Source: Planctomycetaceae bacterium
GTDB lineage: Bacteria; Planctomycetota; Planctomycetia; Planctomycetales; Planctomycetaceae
Assembly: GCA_003503535.1 (NCBI GenBank)
Contig: DOCI01000105.1
Span: 9,994 to 38,218 of the forward strand
DNA: 28,225 nt
Reading direction: 5' to 3'
Below are positions 1-8,323 of the stretch, piece by piece (the stretch's first letter is position 1; every line of letters begins with the position of its first letter). Both the position numbers and the translations under genes were made by a program. The notes below the pieces were generated by a model. It made no database searches. It was not told the origin of the DNA and worked only from the letters and a program-made list of their open reading frames with translations.

Positions 1-782
1 TCAAGACGAATCCCGTAAGCGCGACCTTCCAGCAGAAACATCTCCTCTCGATATTCAGTTTGATCTCCGGATTTGACACGGATATTGATCAGAGGCGGAT
101 CACTACCATTTACTCGGAGATAGCATTGATTTTCCGAGTCAACAATAAATTCATACCAGCCCGTCTCGGCAGCCATCACGGAACCTTCCCAGATCATGGT
201 ATATTCCGGTTCCGTAATATTCTCGGGATCGGGACCAGCCTCTCCGAAATCAAAATTGATGAGAGAATCGATTCTCTCAATGGCAAGATTCTCTTTATTT
301 TGCTTATTCGATTTGTAGTAACGGGCTTTGAGTCCTTGTTCGTCGCCAAAGTTGTTGGACCAGCGAAAACTGTTCACGAGATCGGCGACACTATTGCGAT
401 ACTGGCGAACCGTCAGCCGGGAAAAATCGACTGATGGTGGCTGATTTCGCACGCGGGCGACGATGGAATAGAATTCCTGATGAATATAAGCAGCAACAGC
501 ATCGGCATCTTCAGCAACGCAGGTCTCCGGCTCACCTTCTGGCATCGCTTTAGAAATGTAGGCAGACAATTCTCGAACGGACAGATCCCCAATCAAGGGT
601 GAGGGATAAACCGATTCCACACCCTGACCTTGATCGCCATGGCAGTCGACGCACTGCGACTGATAGATTTTCCGCCCCTTATCCAGTTGGTCTTCTGCGT
701 TGGCGAAATCAGAAAAAGTCAAGAAAAGGAGCAGTAAAGCCAGAGAGATCGGGAATTTAATTTCATTGGAAACAAATCGCAT
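1..782 (-). CDS. Secreted cytochrome c / PA14 / DUF1587-type protein, 5' part only
   Basis: The reading frame opens at an ATG at 782 and stays open to the left edge (260 codons), so the C-terminus is missing. Residues 1-29 form a signal peptide (charged start, LALLLLFL core, ANA-E cleavage site). A class I haem c motif CVDCH is at 44-48, and Met80 in KAMPEG is a plausible axial ligand. LTVRQYRNSVADLV (123-136) matches the start of DUF1587, and GLKARYYKS (150-158) opens a PA14-like beta domain that continues to the edge. Planctomycete families with DUF1587/DUF1592/DUF1588/DUF1585 have this order and usually run 700-1000 residues. They are periplasmic or surface proteins of unknown biochemical role. 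The gene is divergent from rpsL. The start is chosen because the signal peptide begins there and no upstream in-frame extension is needed; I see no Shine-Dalgarno site. Confidence 0.85.
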   Translation of the reverse strand, partial: MRFVSNEIKFPISLALLLLFLTFSDFANAEDQLDKGRKIYQSQCVDCHGDQGQGVESVYPSPLIGDLSVRELSAYISKAMPEGEPETCVAEDADAVAAYIHQEFYSIVARVRNQPPSVDFSRLTVRQYRNSVADLVNSFRWSNNFGDEQGLKARYYKSNKQNKENLAIERIDSLINFDFGEAGPDPENITEPEYTMIWEGSVMAAETGWYEFIVDSENQCYLRVNGSDPPLINIRVKSGDQTEYREEMFLLEGRAYGIRL

Positions 783-1175
783 GAGCCAACTCGATCTCTA
801 TATAATAGGGAGGGAAGTTTATGTGCTGGCCATGGGAGCCAGTAATGTGGAGGGATGGAAAGCCCATAATCAGTGGGCATATCCATATGTAATAATACGA
901 TGGCCGTAACTGCGATTCAAATGGATAACCTAAAAATAGTGGAAGAAGGATACGCTCGGGAAGACAATCAGTTTAACCACCCTGCGGATCTCCCAAATAA
1001 CTTCGTAATGTTTTATCTTCTACCCGTCTAAAGTGATTTGACGATTTCATCAAAAATGGGTATCCTTTTCGCTTCCCCTGAAATCAGGTGGGTTGACGGG
1101 AAGAGTACGCGGCTGAAGCCAGCCTGGATGTAATTTCCTAACTTCTGTGATATTAGTGACTTAGGGTCAGCAAGT
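783..1175. other. Divergent intergenic region, cytochrome c gene / rpsL
   Basis: This 393-bp gap lies between two divergent genes and should hold promoters in both directions. On the plus strand the best candidate is the TTGACG-17-TATCCT pair. On the minus strand an AT-rich stretch near 798-810 may serve the cytochrome gene. No RNA gene or credible short coding region was recognised. The short plus-strand frame at 700-909 lies partly antisense to the cytochrome gene and has no family signature. Confidence 0.5.
1038..1066 (+). promoter_or_regulatory. Likely sigma70-type promoter of rpsL-rpsG
   Basis: TTGACG at 1038-1043 and TATCCT at 1061-1066 are separated by exactly 17 bp, a near-consensus housekeeping promoter. 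Transcription would start near 1073, giving a leader of about 100 nt before rpsL. The leader contains a small hairpin (GGCTG aag CCAGCC, around 1112-1125). Function is inferred from position and spacing only. Confidence 0.55.
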
Positions 1176-1547
1176 ATGCCGACAATTAATCAGTTAGTGC
1201 GTAAGCCACGCAAAAAACAAATTGCAAAAAGCAAAACTCCACTTCTGGAAGGATGCCCTCAGAAGCGAGGCGTCTGTCTTCAGGTGAAGACAATGACACC
1301 GAAAAAGCCGAACTCGGCTTTGCGAAAAGTGGCTCGTGTCCGTTTGTCGAACGGGAAAGAAGTCACGGCTTATATTCCTGGTGAAGGTCACAATCTTCAA
1401 GAGCACTCCATTGTGCTTGTCCGCGGTGGTCGAGTTCGCGACCTTCCCGGTGTGCGTTATAAAGTTATTCGCGGCGTACTCGATACCCTCGGTGTCGGCG
1501 ATCGTCGTCAGGCACGCAGTCGCTACGGTGCGAAACGCCCTAAATAA
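1176..1547 (+). CDS. rpsL: 30S ribosomal protein S12
   Basis: The 123-residue product is colinear with S12 from start ([11 protein letters not shown]) to end ([10 protein letters not shown]), the normal length for the family. S12 sits at the decoding centre of the small subunit and takes part in tRNA selection. The loop TPKKPNS carries Lys43 (E. coli numbering with Met as 1), the sensitive state for streptomycin. The second loop reads [12 protein letters not shown], so residue 88 is Arg (codon cgc) where E. coli has Lys88. Asp89, the residue methylthiolated by RimO in E. coli, is kept. The gene is first in a two-gene unit with rpsG 63 bp downstream. rpoC upstream and fusA/tuf downstream, the usual str-operon partners, are absent here. 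There is no strong Shine-Dalgarno site. Confidence 0.99.
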   Translation: MPTINQLVRKPRKKQIAKSKTPLLEGCPQKRGVCLQVKTMTPKKPNSALRKVARVRLSNGKEVTAYIPGEGHNLQEHSIVLVRGGRVRDLPGVRYKVIRGVLDTLGVGDRRQARSRYGAKRPK

Positions 1548-1610
1548 GCAACTGGCTGTCTACATATACAAAGTTCCAACTTTTCTGGCCCTGTAAAGTA
1601 TAGATGATTC

Positions 1611-2084
<474 letters not shown>

Positions 2085-2109
2085 GCCAGTTGCGAAGAAC
2101 AAAATATTG

Positions 2110-2145
2110 AAAAACGCGTTCTCGTCGAGGACGCGTTTTTTATTT
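2110..2145 (+). terminator. Rho-independent terminator of rpsL-rpsG
   Basis: The stem AAAAACGCGT-T-CTC (2110-2123) pairs with GAG-G-ACGCGTTTTT (2127-2140) across a 3-nt loop, with one T-G wobble. It runs directly into a T-rich tract. It starts 26 nt after the rpsG stop codon and closes the ribosomal unit. Confidence 0.9.
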
Positions 2146-2172
2146 GACTCGATTAAATTACCAAAAGGCGAA

Positions 2173-2192
2173 CCGAGTCAGTCATGACTCGG
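2173..2192. repeat. Short perfect palindrome with GTCATGACT core
   Basis: CCGAGTCA (2173-2180), gtca, TGACTCGG (2185-2192) is an 8-bp-arm hairpin 35 bp before the chelatase gene. The core GTCATGACT and flanks resemble a second hairpin near 12211-12240, which suggests a dispersed repeat family more than a gene-specific operator. Either reading is possible. Confidence 0.45.
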
Positions 2193-2227
2193 GTGTTCCC
2201 TCGCTCATTGTGACATAAAATGCGTTT

Positions 2228-2608
2228 ATGAATACTCCGCAAAACAATACCGCCATCCTGTTAATCGCCCACGGCAGCCGACGTCAACAGGCGAATGATG
2301 ATCTCTTCAAACTGGCAGAGATGGTCCGCAAGGCTCGTCCCGATTCCGTCGTCGAGAGCTCTTTTCTCGAACTCACAGAGCCAACCATTCCACAAGGGGT
2401 TGAGAAGTGTGTTGCTTCCGGAGCAAAACGCGTTCTCATGTTTCCGTACTTCCTGTCGGCTGGAATCCATGTCGTGGAAGACCTGGAGGAGTTTCGTGAA
2501 AGCTTCACCGAGAAATGGCCTGACGTTGAATTCATAGTCTGTCCCCACTTAGGACTGCACCCGCTCATGGTGGAAATTGTATTTGATCGAATCGCAGCTG
2601 CGGAATAG
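2228..2608 (+). CDS. CbiX/SirB-family sirohydrochlorin-type chelatase, single-domain
   Basis: The 126-residue product begins LLIAHGSRR, the signature of the CbiX superfamily, and has a second motif MFPYFLSAGIHVVEDL. His15 and His81 align with the two metal-inserting histidines of small CbiX enzymes. The family puts Co2+ or Fe2+ into sirohydrochlorin on the way to cobalamin or sirohaem. The length fits the short one-domain form (CbiXS-like, about 120-140 residues); two-domain bacterial CbiX is about twice as long. No other tetrapyrrole gene is in the window, so metal and pathway cannot be decided from context. The gene stands alone between the rpsG terminator and the GntR gene 95 bp downstream. 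The ATG at 2228 directly precedes the conserved domain. Confidence 0.88.
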   Translation: MNTPQNNTAILLIAHGSRRQQANDDLFKLAEMVRKARPDSVVESSFLELTEPTIPQGVEKCVASGAKRVLMFPYFLSAGIHVVEDLEEFRESFTEKWPDVEFIVCPHLGLHPLMVEIVFDRIAAAE

Positions 2609-2661
2609 ATTTGCCTGTTTGATTGCTTCGTGCTTGTATTAATCTTTTCCTGTATCGCTTG

Positions 2662-2698
2662 ATAACATATCGATAAGCTGTTATTCATAGTCTATAGA
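2662..2698. promoter_or_regulatory. Inverted repeats upstream of the GntR gene, possible operator
   Basis: ATAACA (2662-2667) and TGTTAT (2679-2684) form an inverted repeat around a self-complementary TATCGATA. A second short palindrome TCTATAGA lies at 2691-2698, just before the GntR start. GntR/FCD regulators often bind such sites in front of their own operon. This is inference from position; the sequence does not match a known FadR-type consensus. Confidence 0.3.
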
Positions 2699-2703
2699 CC
2701 TGT

Positions 2704-3441
2704 ATGGACTTCTCTGGCATTCAACAATTACGGCTGTTATCGATGTCGACCACCCACTCCCGTCGTGCTTACGATCATTTGAAATCGAAACTGATTTCCG
2801 GTGAGCTTGCGCCGGGAAGTCGGATTCTTTATGGGCCAGTCGGCAAAGAACTCGGCATCAGTGCGACTCCCGTCCGTGAAGCGATTGGCATGCTCGTCAA
2901 TGAAGGCTTTGTCGATCTTGTGCCACAGCTGGGAGCAGTCGTTCGTAAAATTGAACGGGAAGAGTTGATCGAACTTTATGAGATGCGTGAAGCTCTTGAA
3001 CCTTATGTCGCAGAAAAAGCGGCGGAGAGGATGTCGGAAAATCATCTGCAATTCCTGCAACAACACTATCAGGCAATGCAGGAGATCACTCAACAGGTGT
3101 TGACTGGCGAGGTCGATGTCGAGGATATGAGGACGATCAAAGCATTCGAAGAACATGATTTGTCTTTTCACAAAACGATTCTCGACTCCTGCGGTAACGA
3201 AATCATGATCCGAACTGTCGAAAATTCTCACGTGTTGACCAGAATCTTTTCGACCAATCGTCATCGCTACGATGCCGAATTGATGCATGCGACCTGTGAA
3301 GACCACGAGCAAATCCTCAAAGCATTATTGCAGGGGGATGGGTTCGCGGCTCAGGTTGCGATGCGTCAGCATATTCGTAAGGGGCTGGAAGTCACACTGC
3401 ATTCCTCAACCCATCCTGCAGACCGTCGCTGGCGACGATAA
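2704..3441 (+). CDS. GntR-family transcriptional regulator, FadR/FCD type
   Basis: Residues 20-80 form the winged helix of GntR proteins, with the typical LGISATPVREAIGMLVNEGFVDLVPQLG pattern in pieces (LGISATPVREAI, then NEGFVDLVPQLGAVV). Residues 88-230 form an all-helical FCD ligand domain. Its metal-binding set is visible: Asp152 and His156 (HDLSFH), His201 (EDHEQI) and His223 (MRQHI). FCD regulators sense small organic acids or sugar acids bound near that metal. The gene leads an apparent operon; the symporter starts 18 bp after its stop. That makes an autoregulated local repressor of uptake and catabolism likely. An internal ATG at 2743 is an equally possible start. Neither has a clear Shine-Dalgarno site, and the 13-residue N-terminal tail is not conserved-looking. 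Confidence 0.92.
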   Translation: MDFSGIQQLRLLSMSTTHSRRAYDHLKSKLISGELAPGSRILYGPVGKELGISATPVREAIGMLVNEGFVDLVPQLGAVVRKIEREELIELYEMREALEPYVAEKAAERMSENHLQFLQQHYQAMQEITQQVLTGEVDVEDMRTIKAFEEHDLSFHKTILDSCGNEIMIRTVENSHVLTRIFSTNRHRYDAELMHATCEDHEQILKALLQGDGFAAQVAMRQHIRKGLEVTLHSSTHPADRRWRR

Positions 3442-3459
3442 CGAAAAGCAAAGCTCACT

Positions 3460-5049
3460 ATGAATCTTGGCTCGCTCGATATTATTGTGTTTGCGATCTA
3501 CGTCATCGCCGTCGTGGCGATGGGCTGCTGGTTCGTGCGCAAGAGCGATAACACCAGTGAATTCATGGCTGCTGGTGGAGCCTTGCCCGGCTGGGCAGTT
3601 GGGTTATCTATCTTCGGAACATTTCTGAGTAGCAATACGTTTCTTGGAGTGCCCGGGAAAACCTACGGCACCAATTTCAACGCCTTTGTATTCAGCCTGA
3701 CGCTACCGATCGCCGCATGGTTTGCGACTCGTTATTTCATTCCGTTTTATCGAAATTCGGGCGAGATCTCCGCCTATCATCATCTGGAAATGAAATTTGG
3801 ATTGTGGGCCAGAACTTATGCGGTTGTCTGTTATCTGCTCACACAAATTGCAAGGATGGGAGCAATTCTATTCGGCGTTGCACTGGGGCTGTATGCACTT
3901 ACTGGTTGGGATGTGACAACGATCATCATCACGACAGGCATACTTGTCACCTTTTACACATTGCTTGGTGGAATCGAAGCGGTTATCTGGACCGATGTTG
4001 TTCAATCCATCGTGTTGATGGGCGGAGCGATTCTTGTCTTTGGAATGCTGGTCTTTGGTATGCCGGAAGGGCCTTCTCAGGCATTTACGATTGCGGCTTC
4101 TGCGAATAAATTCAGCCTGGGAAGCTGGGCGTTGAATTTCACAGAGCCGACGGTTTGGGTTCTGCTGCTGTATGGGACGTTTATCAATCTGAATAACTTT
4201 GGCATCGATCAGAGTTTTGTGCAACGATACCACACAGCTAAAGACGAGCGTTCTGCCAAGCGGGCTTTATGGTTGGGAGCGTTGTTGTATGTGCCGATCT
4301 CGCTGTTGTTTTTTATGATCGGAGCGGTTCTGTTTTCCTATTACGATGCTCATCCAGAGATGTTGCAGGAAGTTCGTTTGCAGGTCGCCGCGGAATCGCA
4401 AGTGGAACCACTCTCACCAGCAGAACTGGAAACCAAAGCCGCTTCATTATCCGATGCAGAAATCGGTGACAAAGTTCTGCCGCATTTTATTGCCAATCAA
4501 TTGCCCATCGGGTTGGCGGGTTTATTAATCGCAGCGATTTTTGCAGCGGCGATGAGCAGTGTCGATACGTCGTTGAATTCCTCGGCTACGATCATCCTGA
4601 AAGATATTTACCAACGGTATTGGGATCGAACTCCATCCGAGCGAATGTCCATGCTCGTTTTGAGAATTGCGACCGTGGCAACGGGGATTATCGGGACCGG
4701 TGTCGCAGTCGCCTTGATTGGTGTGAAAAGCATTCTGGATGCCTGGTGGATTCTGCAGGGGATCTTTGCCGGTGGACTACTCGGTCTCTTTCTGCTTGGT
4801 GTGATTTCCCGCTATCCGCGCGGGCATCGTGCGATCACAGCTGTGGTGATTGGATTACTCGTCATCGCCTGGATGACTTTCTCGCCGAATATGAAGCAAC
4901 TTCCCGAAGTTCTACGAAATCCATTGCATGCAAATATGATAATCGTCGTTGGCACTCTGACTATTTTCCTGGTCGGCCTTGTTGTCGCTCCACCAATCAA
5001 ACCGGCTGCTGACATTCCCATTGAACACGAAGAAAAGAACAAATCATAA
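3460..5049 (+). CDS. Sodium:solute symporter (SSS/SLC5 family)
   Basis: The 529-residue protein has about 13 hydrophobic segments and SSS family marks: the GGIEAVIWTDVVQ segment (TM5 region) and AAAMSSVDTSLNSSATIILKD (about 365-385), whose serines include the usual Na2-site position. It should couple Na+ influx to uptake of an organic solute across the inner membrane. A hydrophilic loop of about 45 residues (roughly 300-345, Glu/Ala-rich) sits before this segment and looks longer than in bacterial relatives such as vSGLT. The TAA stop overlaps the ATG of the aldolase gene by one base (TAATG), implying translational coupling. With a GntR/FCD regulator upstream and a NanA/DapA-type lyase downstream, the substrate is probably a sugar acid or sialic-acid-like compound. 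That is inference from context. Confidence 0.93.
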   Translation: MNLGSLDIIVFAIYVIAVVAMGCWFVRKSDNTSEFMAAGGALPGWAVGLSIFGTFLSSNTFLGVPGKTYGTNFNAFVFSLTLPIAAWFATRYFIPFYRNSGEISAYHHLEMKFGLWARTYAVVCYLLTQIARMGAILFGVALGLYALTGWDVTTIIITTGILVTFYTLLGGIEAVIWTDVVQSIVLMGGAILVFGMLVFGMPEGPSQAFTIAASANKFSLGSWALNFTEPTVWVLLLYGTFINLNNFGIDQSFVQRYHTAKDERSAKRALWLGALLYVPISLLFFMIGAVLFSYYDAHPEMLQEVRLQVAAESQVEPLSPAELETKAASLSDAEIGDKVLPHFIANQLPIGLAGLLIAAIFAAAMSSVDTSLNSSATIILKDIYQRYWDRTPSERMSMLVLRIATVATGIIGTGVAVALIGVKSILDAWWILQGIFAGGLLGLFLLGVISRYPRGHRAITAVVIGLLVIAWMTFSPNMKQLPEVLRNPLHANMIIVVGTLTIFLVGLVVAPPIKPAADIPIEHEEKNKS

Positions 5050-5954
5050 TGACACAACCTCGCTTTCAGGGCATCGTGCCTCCGATGGTGACCCCGCTGC
5101 TCTCCTACGATGAGCTGGATCGATCAGGGACAGAGCGTCTGCTCGAACATCTCATTGAGGGAGGGGTTTCCGGAATCTTTATTTTGGGAACGACCGGCGA
5201 GGCTCAATGTCTGAGTTATCATCTGCGTCGAGAACTGATTGAACTGGTGACAAAAGTTGTCGCCGGACGAGTCTCGGTACTCGTCGGCATTACCGATACC
5301 GCGTTTGCAGAATCAGTCTCATTGGCTGATCATGCGGCATCATGCGGAGCCGATGCTCTCGTGCTGACGACGCCCTACTATTTCCCAGTCGGACAAACCG
5401 AACTGCTCGGCTACACCCAGCGACTGGTTGAGAAACTTTCGCTGCCTTTGATGCTCTATAATATGCCCAGCCTGACGAAAGTCTGGTTTGAAATTGAAAC
5501 GCTCAAGCAACTGGCAGAGGATAGCCGCATTGTTGGGGTGAAAGACAGCAGTGGCGATCTCGAATACTACGGCCGACTGACAAAGCTCAAGAAACTGCGA
5601 CCCGACTGGTCGATTCTGATGGGCCCGGAAGCCAATCTGATCGAGTCTCTGCAACTCGCTGGCGATGGTGGCGTGCATGGCGGAGCGAATATTTTCCCCA
5701 GCCTGTTCGTCAAATGCTACAACGCCTGGCAGCAGGGGGATGAAACAAAAGCTCGTGAGTACGAAAAGCAAATCACTGCTCTGCAGGCGATTTACGACAT
5801 TGGAAAATACGGCTCCCGATTTATCAAAGCAGTCAAAAGCGGACTCGGGATTCTTGAGATCTGCAGCGATCATATGGCCGAGCCGTTCAATCACTTTTTG
5901 GAACCGGAGCGATTGAAAGTCGCCGAGATTCTGAAAACGATTTCAACACCATAA
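5049..5954 (+). CDS. DapA/NanA-superfamily aldolase (class I, Schiff-base)
   Basis: This is a 301-residue TIM-barrel enzyme, the normal length for the dihydrodipicolinate synthase/N-acetylneuraminate lyase superfamily. Visible active-site features are GTTGE (47-51, binds the pyruvate carboxylate), Tyr137 in LYNMP and the Schiff-base Lys165 in GVKDSSGD. True DapA has an Arg just after the Tyr motif (YNVPSRT) that holds aspartate semialdehyde. Here the stretch is YNMPSLTK, with no Arg. That argues against lysine biosynthesis and for cleavage or condensation of another 2-oxo acid (sialic acid, 2-keto-3-deoxy sugar acid or similar). Translational coupling to the symporter (one-base overlap) supports a catabolic role. 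Databases may label it dapA by similarity; I would not. Confidence 0.92.
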   Translation: MTQPRFQGIVPPMVTPLLSYDELDRSGTERLLEHLIEGGVSGIFILGTTGEAQCLSYHLRRELIELVTKVVAGRVSVLVGITDTAFAESVSLADHAASCGADALVLTTPYYFPVGQTELLGYTQRLVEKLSLPLMLYNMPSLTKVWFEIETLKQLAEDSRIVGVKDSSGDLEYYGRLTKLKKLRPDWSILMGPEANLIESLQLAGDGGVHGGANIFPSLFVKCYNAWQQGDETKAREYEKQITALQAIYDIGKYGSRFIKAVKSGLGILEICSDHMAEPFNHFLEPERLKVAEILKTISTP

Positions 5955-5993
5955 TTTGGGTATCCCCTGATCTCCAAACTCAAAAGGAATATC

Positions 5994-7952
5994 ATGCGAA
6001 CAATTAAGACGCTCGCTCTATTGTGTGCAGCCGCCTGGATGTACGAAACCATTCCCGCAAACGCAGCGGACTTTGAACCGATTCCCTACAACAATCCCGG
6101 ATTGAAAGTCGATCTGGGTGTTGGACTGTGGGGATGGCCGTTGCCGATGGATTATGATCAGGATGGCGATTACGACCTGCTCGTTTCGTGTCCCGATGTC
6201 CCTTCGAATGGTGTCTATTTCTTCGAAAACACGGGCAATGATCCCAAACTGCCGGTGTTCAAGCCGGGAGTTCATTTGGGGAAGGGGATGTCTAACATCA
6301 CACTCTCCTATGTGAATAATCGGCCTCGCGTGCTGGTTCCCGGTTATGAGTTGACGGAGATCACGAGTGGAAATGTCGATGATAAACAGAAGATTTATCC
6401 CACCAGTGAAGTCCTGCGAAATGGCGGGAAGTTGAGAGCGCGTCAATGGAGTTACGTCGATTACGAAGGGGACGGCGATCTCGATTTGATCATTGGCCAG
6501 GGCCACTGGGACGACTACGGCTGGGACGATGCTTTCGACGAGCAGGGGAATTGGACCCGCGGTCCGCTGCACGGATTTGTTTATCTGATTGAGAACACAG
6601 GCACAACAGAAAAGCCGGATTATAAAGAGCCTCAGTATGTGCAAGCCGGTGGCAAGAACGTCGATGTGTACGGCATGCCCAGTCCGAACTTTGCCGACTT
6701 CGATCAGGATGGCGATCTCGATTTGCTTTGCGGCGACTTCATTGACGGCTTCACTTACTTTCAGAATACGGGAAGCCGTAAAAAGCCAGTCTACGACAGT
6801 GGACGAGAACTGTCTCGTGATGGCGAAGTCATCAACATGCATCTGTGCATGATTGTCGTTTCCAGTCTCGATTGGGATCGGGATGGCGATGTCGATTTGA
6901 TTGTTGGCCAGGAAGATGGCCGGGTAGCTTTCGTTGAGAACACGGGGAAAGTTAAAGGGGGGATGCCGCAGTTTGCGGAACCGGTTTTCTTTCAGCAGGA
7001 AGCGAAGTATTTGAAATTCGGAGCTCTGGTGACTCCCGTCGGCTTCGACTGGGATAACGACGGCGATGAGGACCTCGTTTGCGGAAACACGGCTGGGGAA
7101 ATCGGCTGGTTCGAGAATCTCGATGGAGCTGCTCAACCAAAGTGGAGTCCACCGAAGTTACTTGAAGTGGATGGCAAACCGATTGTTATTCAGGCTGGTT
7201 TGAACGGATCGATTCAGGGGCCAGCTGAGCAGAAGTGGGGTTATACTACGATTGATGTGGCTGACTGGGACAATGATGGATTGCCAGATATTCTCGCCAA
7301 TTCGATCTGGGGCAAAGTCGTCTGGTATCGGAATGTGGGAACTCGCGAAAAACCTCAGTTATCCACTGCTCAACCTGTGACAGTCAACTGGATTTCAGAA
7401 ATTCCCAAGCCAGCCTGGAACTGGTGGTCACCAGCCGATAATGAATTCGCAACACAGTGGCGAACGACTCCCGTAGTCATCGACTGGAATGAAGACGGTC
7501 TGAATGATCTGGTGATGCTCGATCACGAAGGCTATCTGGCATACTTCGAGCGGGAAATGGTCGATGGTAAGCTCCAACTCAAACCGGGCCAGCGAGCATT
7601 CCGGGGAGGAGCGTTTAACAATCGCCAGCAACCACAAAAGGCGAACGTGGAGAGTCCTTTGCAATTGAATACAGGTACGGCAGGAGCGAGTGGCCGTAGA
7701 AAACTTTGCTTTGTCGACTGGAACGGCGACGGCAAGCGGGACCTGCTGATCAATTCGGTCAATGCCAACCTGATGGAAAATGCGGGTAACGAGAACGGAC
7801 AAACCCGTTTTGTGGATAAGGGAACGCTGGGAGATCGCCGTTTAGCCGGCCACACCACCAGCCCGACGACCGTCGACTGGAATAAAGATGGCAAACGAGA
7901 TTTGGTTTTAGGAGCCGAGGACGGTCTGCTGTATTTTTTGCCGCATGAGTAA
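5994..7952 (+). CDS. Secreted FG-GAP/VCBS-repeat protein
   Basis: The 652-residue product has a signal peptide (residues 1-24, ending ANA-A). It carries about nine copies of a Ca2+-binding loop of the type DxDxDGDxDLxxG, for example DYDQDGDYDLL, DFDQDGDLDLL, DWDRDGDVDLI, DWDNDGDEDLV and DWNKDGKRDLV. These repeats, also found in integrin alpha chains, build beta-propeller blades. The protein is predicted to be outside the cytoplasm and Ca2+-stabilised. No catalytic domain was recognised. An AAAGGA ribosome site lies shortly before the ATG. The gene follows the aldolase by 39 bp, so it is probably the last gene of the GntR-led operon and could bind or present the transported substrate or its polymer. 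That role is inference. Confidence 0.9.
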   Translation: MRTIKTLALLCAAAWMYETIPANAADFEPIPYNNPGLKVDLGVGLWGWPLPMDYDQDGDYDLLVSCPDVPSNGVYFFENTGNDPKLPVFKPGVHLGKGMSNITLSYVNNRPRVLVPGYELTEITSGNVDDKQKIYPTSEVLRNGGKLRARQWSYVDYEGDGDLDLIIGQGHWDDYGWDDAFDEQGNWTRGPLHGFVYLIENTGTTEKPDYKEPQYVQAGGKNVDVYGMPSPNFADFDQDGDLDLLCGDFIDGFTYFQNTGSRKKPVYDSGRELSRDGEVINMHLCMIVVSSLDWDRDGDVDLIVGQEDGRVAFVENTGKVKGGMPQFAEPVFFQQEAKYLKFGALVTPVGFDWDNDGDEDLVCGNTAGEIGWFENLDGAAQPKWSPPKLLEVDGKPIVIQAGLNGSIQGPAEQKWGYTTIDVADWDNDGLPDILANSIWGKVVWYRNVGTREKPQLSTAQPVTVNWISEIPKPAWNWWSPADNEFATQWRTTPVVIDWNEDGLNDLVMLDHEGYLAYFEREMVDGKLQLKPGQRAFRGGAFNNRQQPQKANVESPLQLNTGTAGASGRRKLCFVDWNGDGKRDLLINSVNANLMENAGNENGQTRFVDKGTLGDRRLAGHTTSPTTVDWNKDGKRDLVLGAEDGLLYFLPHE

Positions 7953-8280
7953 TCATGAATGATGTCTACACGGTGAAGGGGGAGCTCTGACAGCGGAATC
8001 TCTGGAATAAACCGAGGGGCAAGGAAGGCACGGAAGCGGAGGACACAACGTTGAATGAACTGACAGGAAAGAAAATCGTTCAAGCGGATGATTAAGCAAT
8101 CCGTTTAGGATTCTGTCATGTCTGTACTGTTCCGTGTCGACAGTCAAACTGACAAAAAAGGTTCAATACTCAATTGTGCAATATGTGCATGGTCAAAGAG
8201 CACGAGTCTCGGTGATGAAAATAATCCTTCACCGCAAGTGTGAAAACTGCGGAAATAGCTTTCGAACGACATTAATTCAT
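7953..8280. other. Intergenic region between the FG-GAP gene and the TIR gene
   Basis: These 328 bp separate convergent genes. No ORF with a recognisable product was found. A purine-rich stretch at about 8011-8040 (cgaggggcaaggaaggcacg) resembles the 'aaccacgaaggcacgaag' repeats that litter some planctomycete intergenic regions, so it may be a decayed repeat. No clear terminator follows the FG-GAP gene. Confidence 0.35.
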
Positions 8281-8323
8281 GGACCCGCGCGGCCCGCGGC
8301 ACCCTGTGCAACGCTTTGTTATT
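8281..8323 (-). other. attC-like (integron cassette) sequence starting at the TIR stop codon
   Basis: On the minus strand the TIR gene ends AAATAACAAAGCGTTGCAC (stop TAA at 8319-8321), followed by a GC-rich, partly self-complementary stretch (about 8286-8302). From memory, TAACAAAGCGTTGCA next to a cassette stop codon resembles the first half of attC recombination sites in planctomycete and other integrons. The opposite half, which should end in a GTTRRRY core, is not convincing; the nearest candidate is TGTCGTTCG near 8259-8267. It could be a degenerate or half-lost attC, or chance. Confidence 0.35.

Noticed and set aside
700..909. Small plus-strand ORF upstream of rpsL
   Set aside because: Its first third is antisense to the cytochrome c gene, there is no ribosome site, and the composition looks random.
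1336..1596. 86-codon ORF overlapping rpsL in another frame
   Set aside because: It lies almost wholly inside a certain ribosomal gene and has no family features.
6018..7136. 372-codon open frame antisense to the FG-GAP gene
   Set aside because: It mirrors the repeated GAT/GAC-GGC-GAT codons of the Ca2+ loops, which give stop-free antisense frames. It has no family signature, and the sense gene has a signal peptide and a ribosome site.
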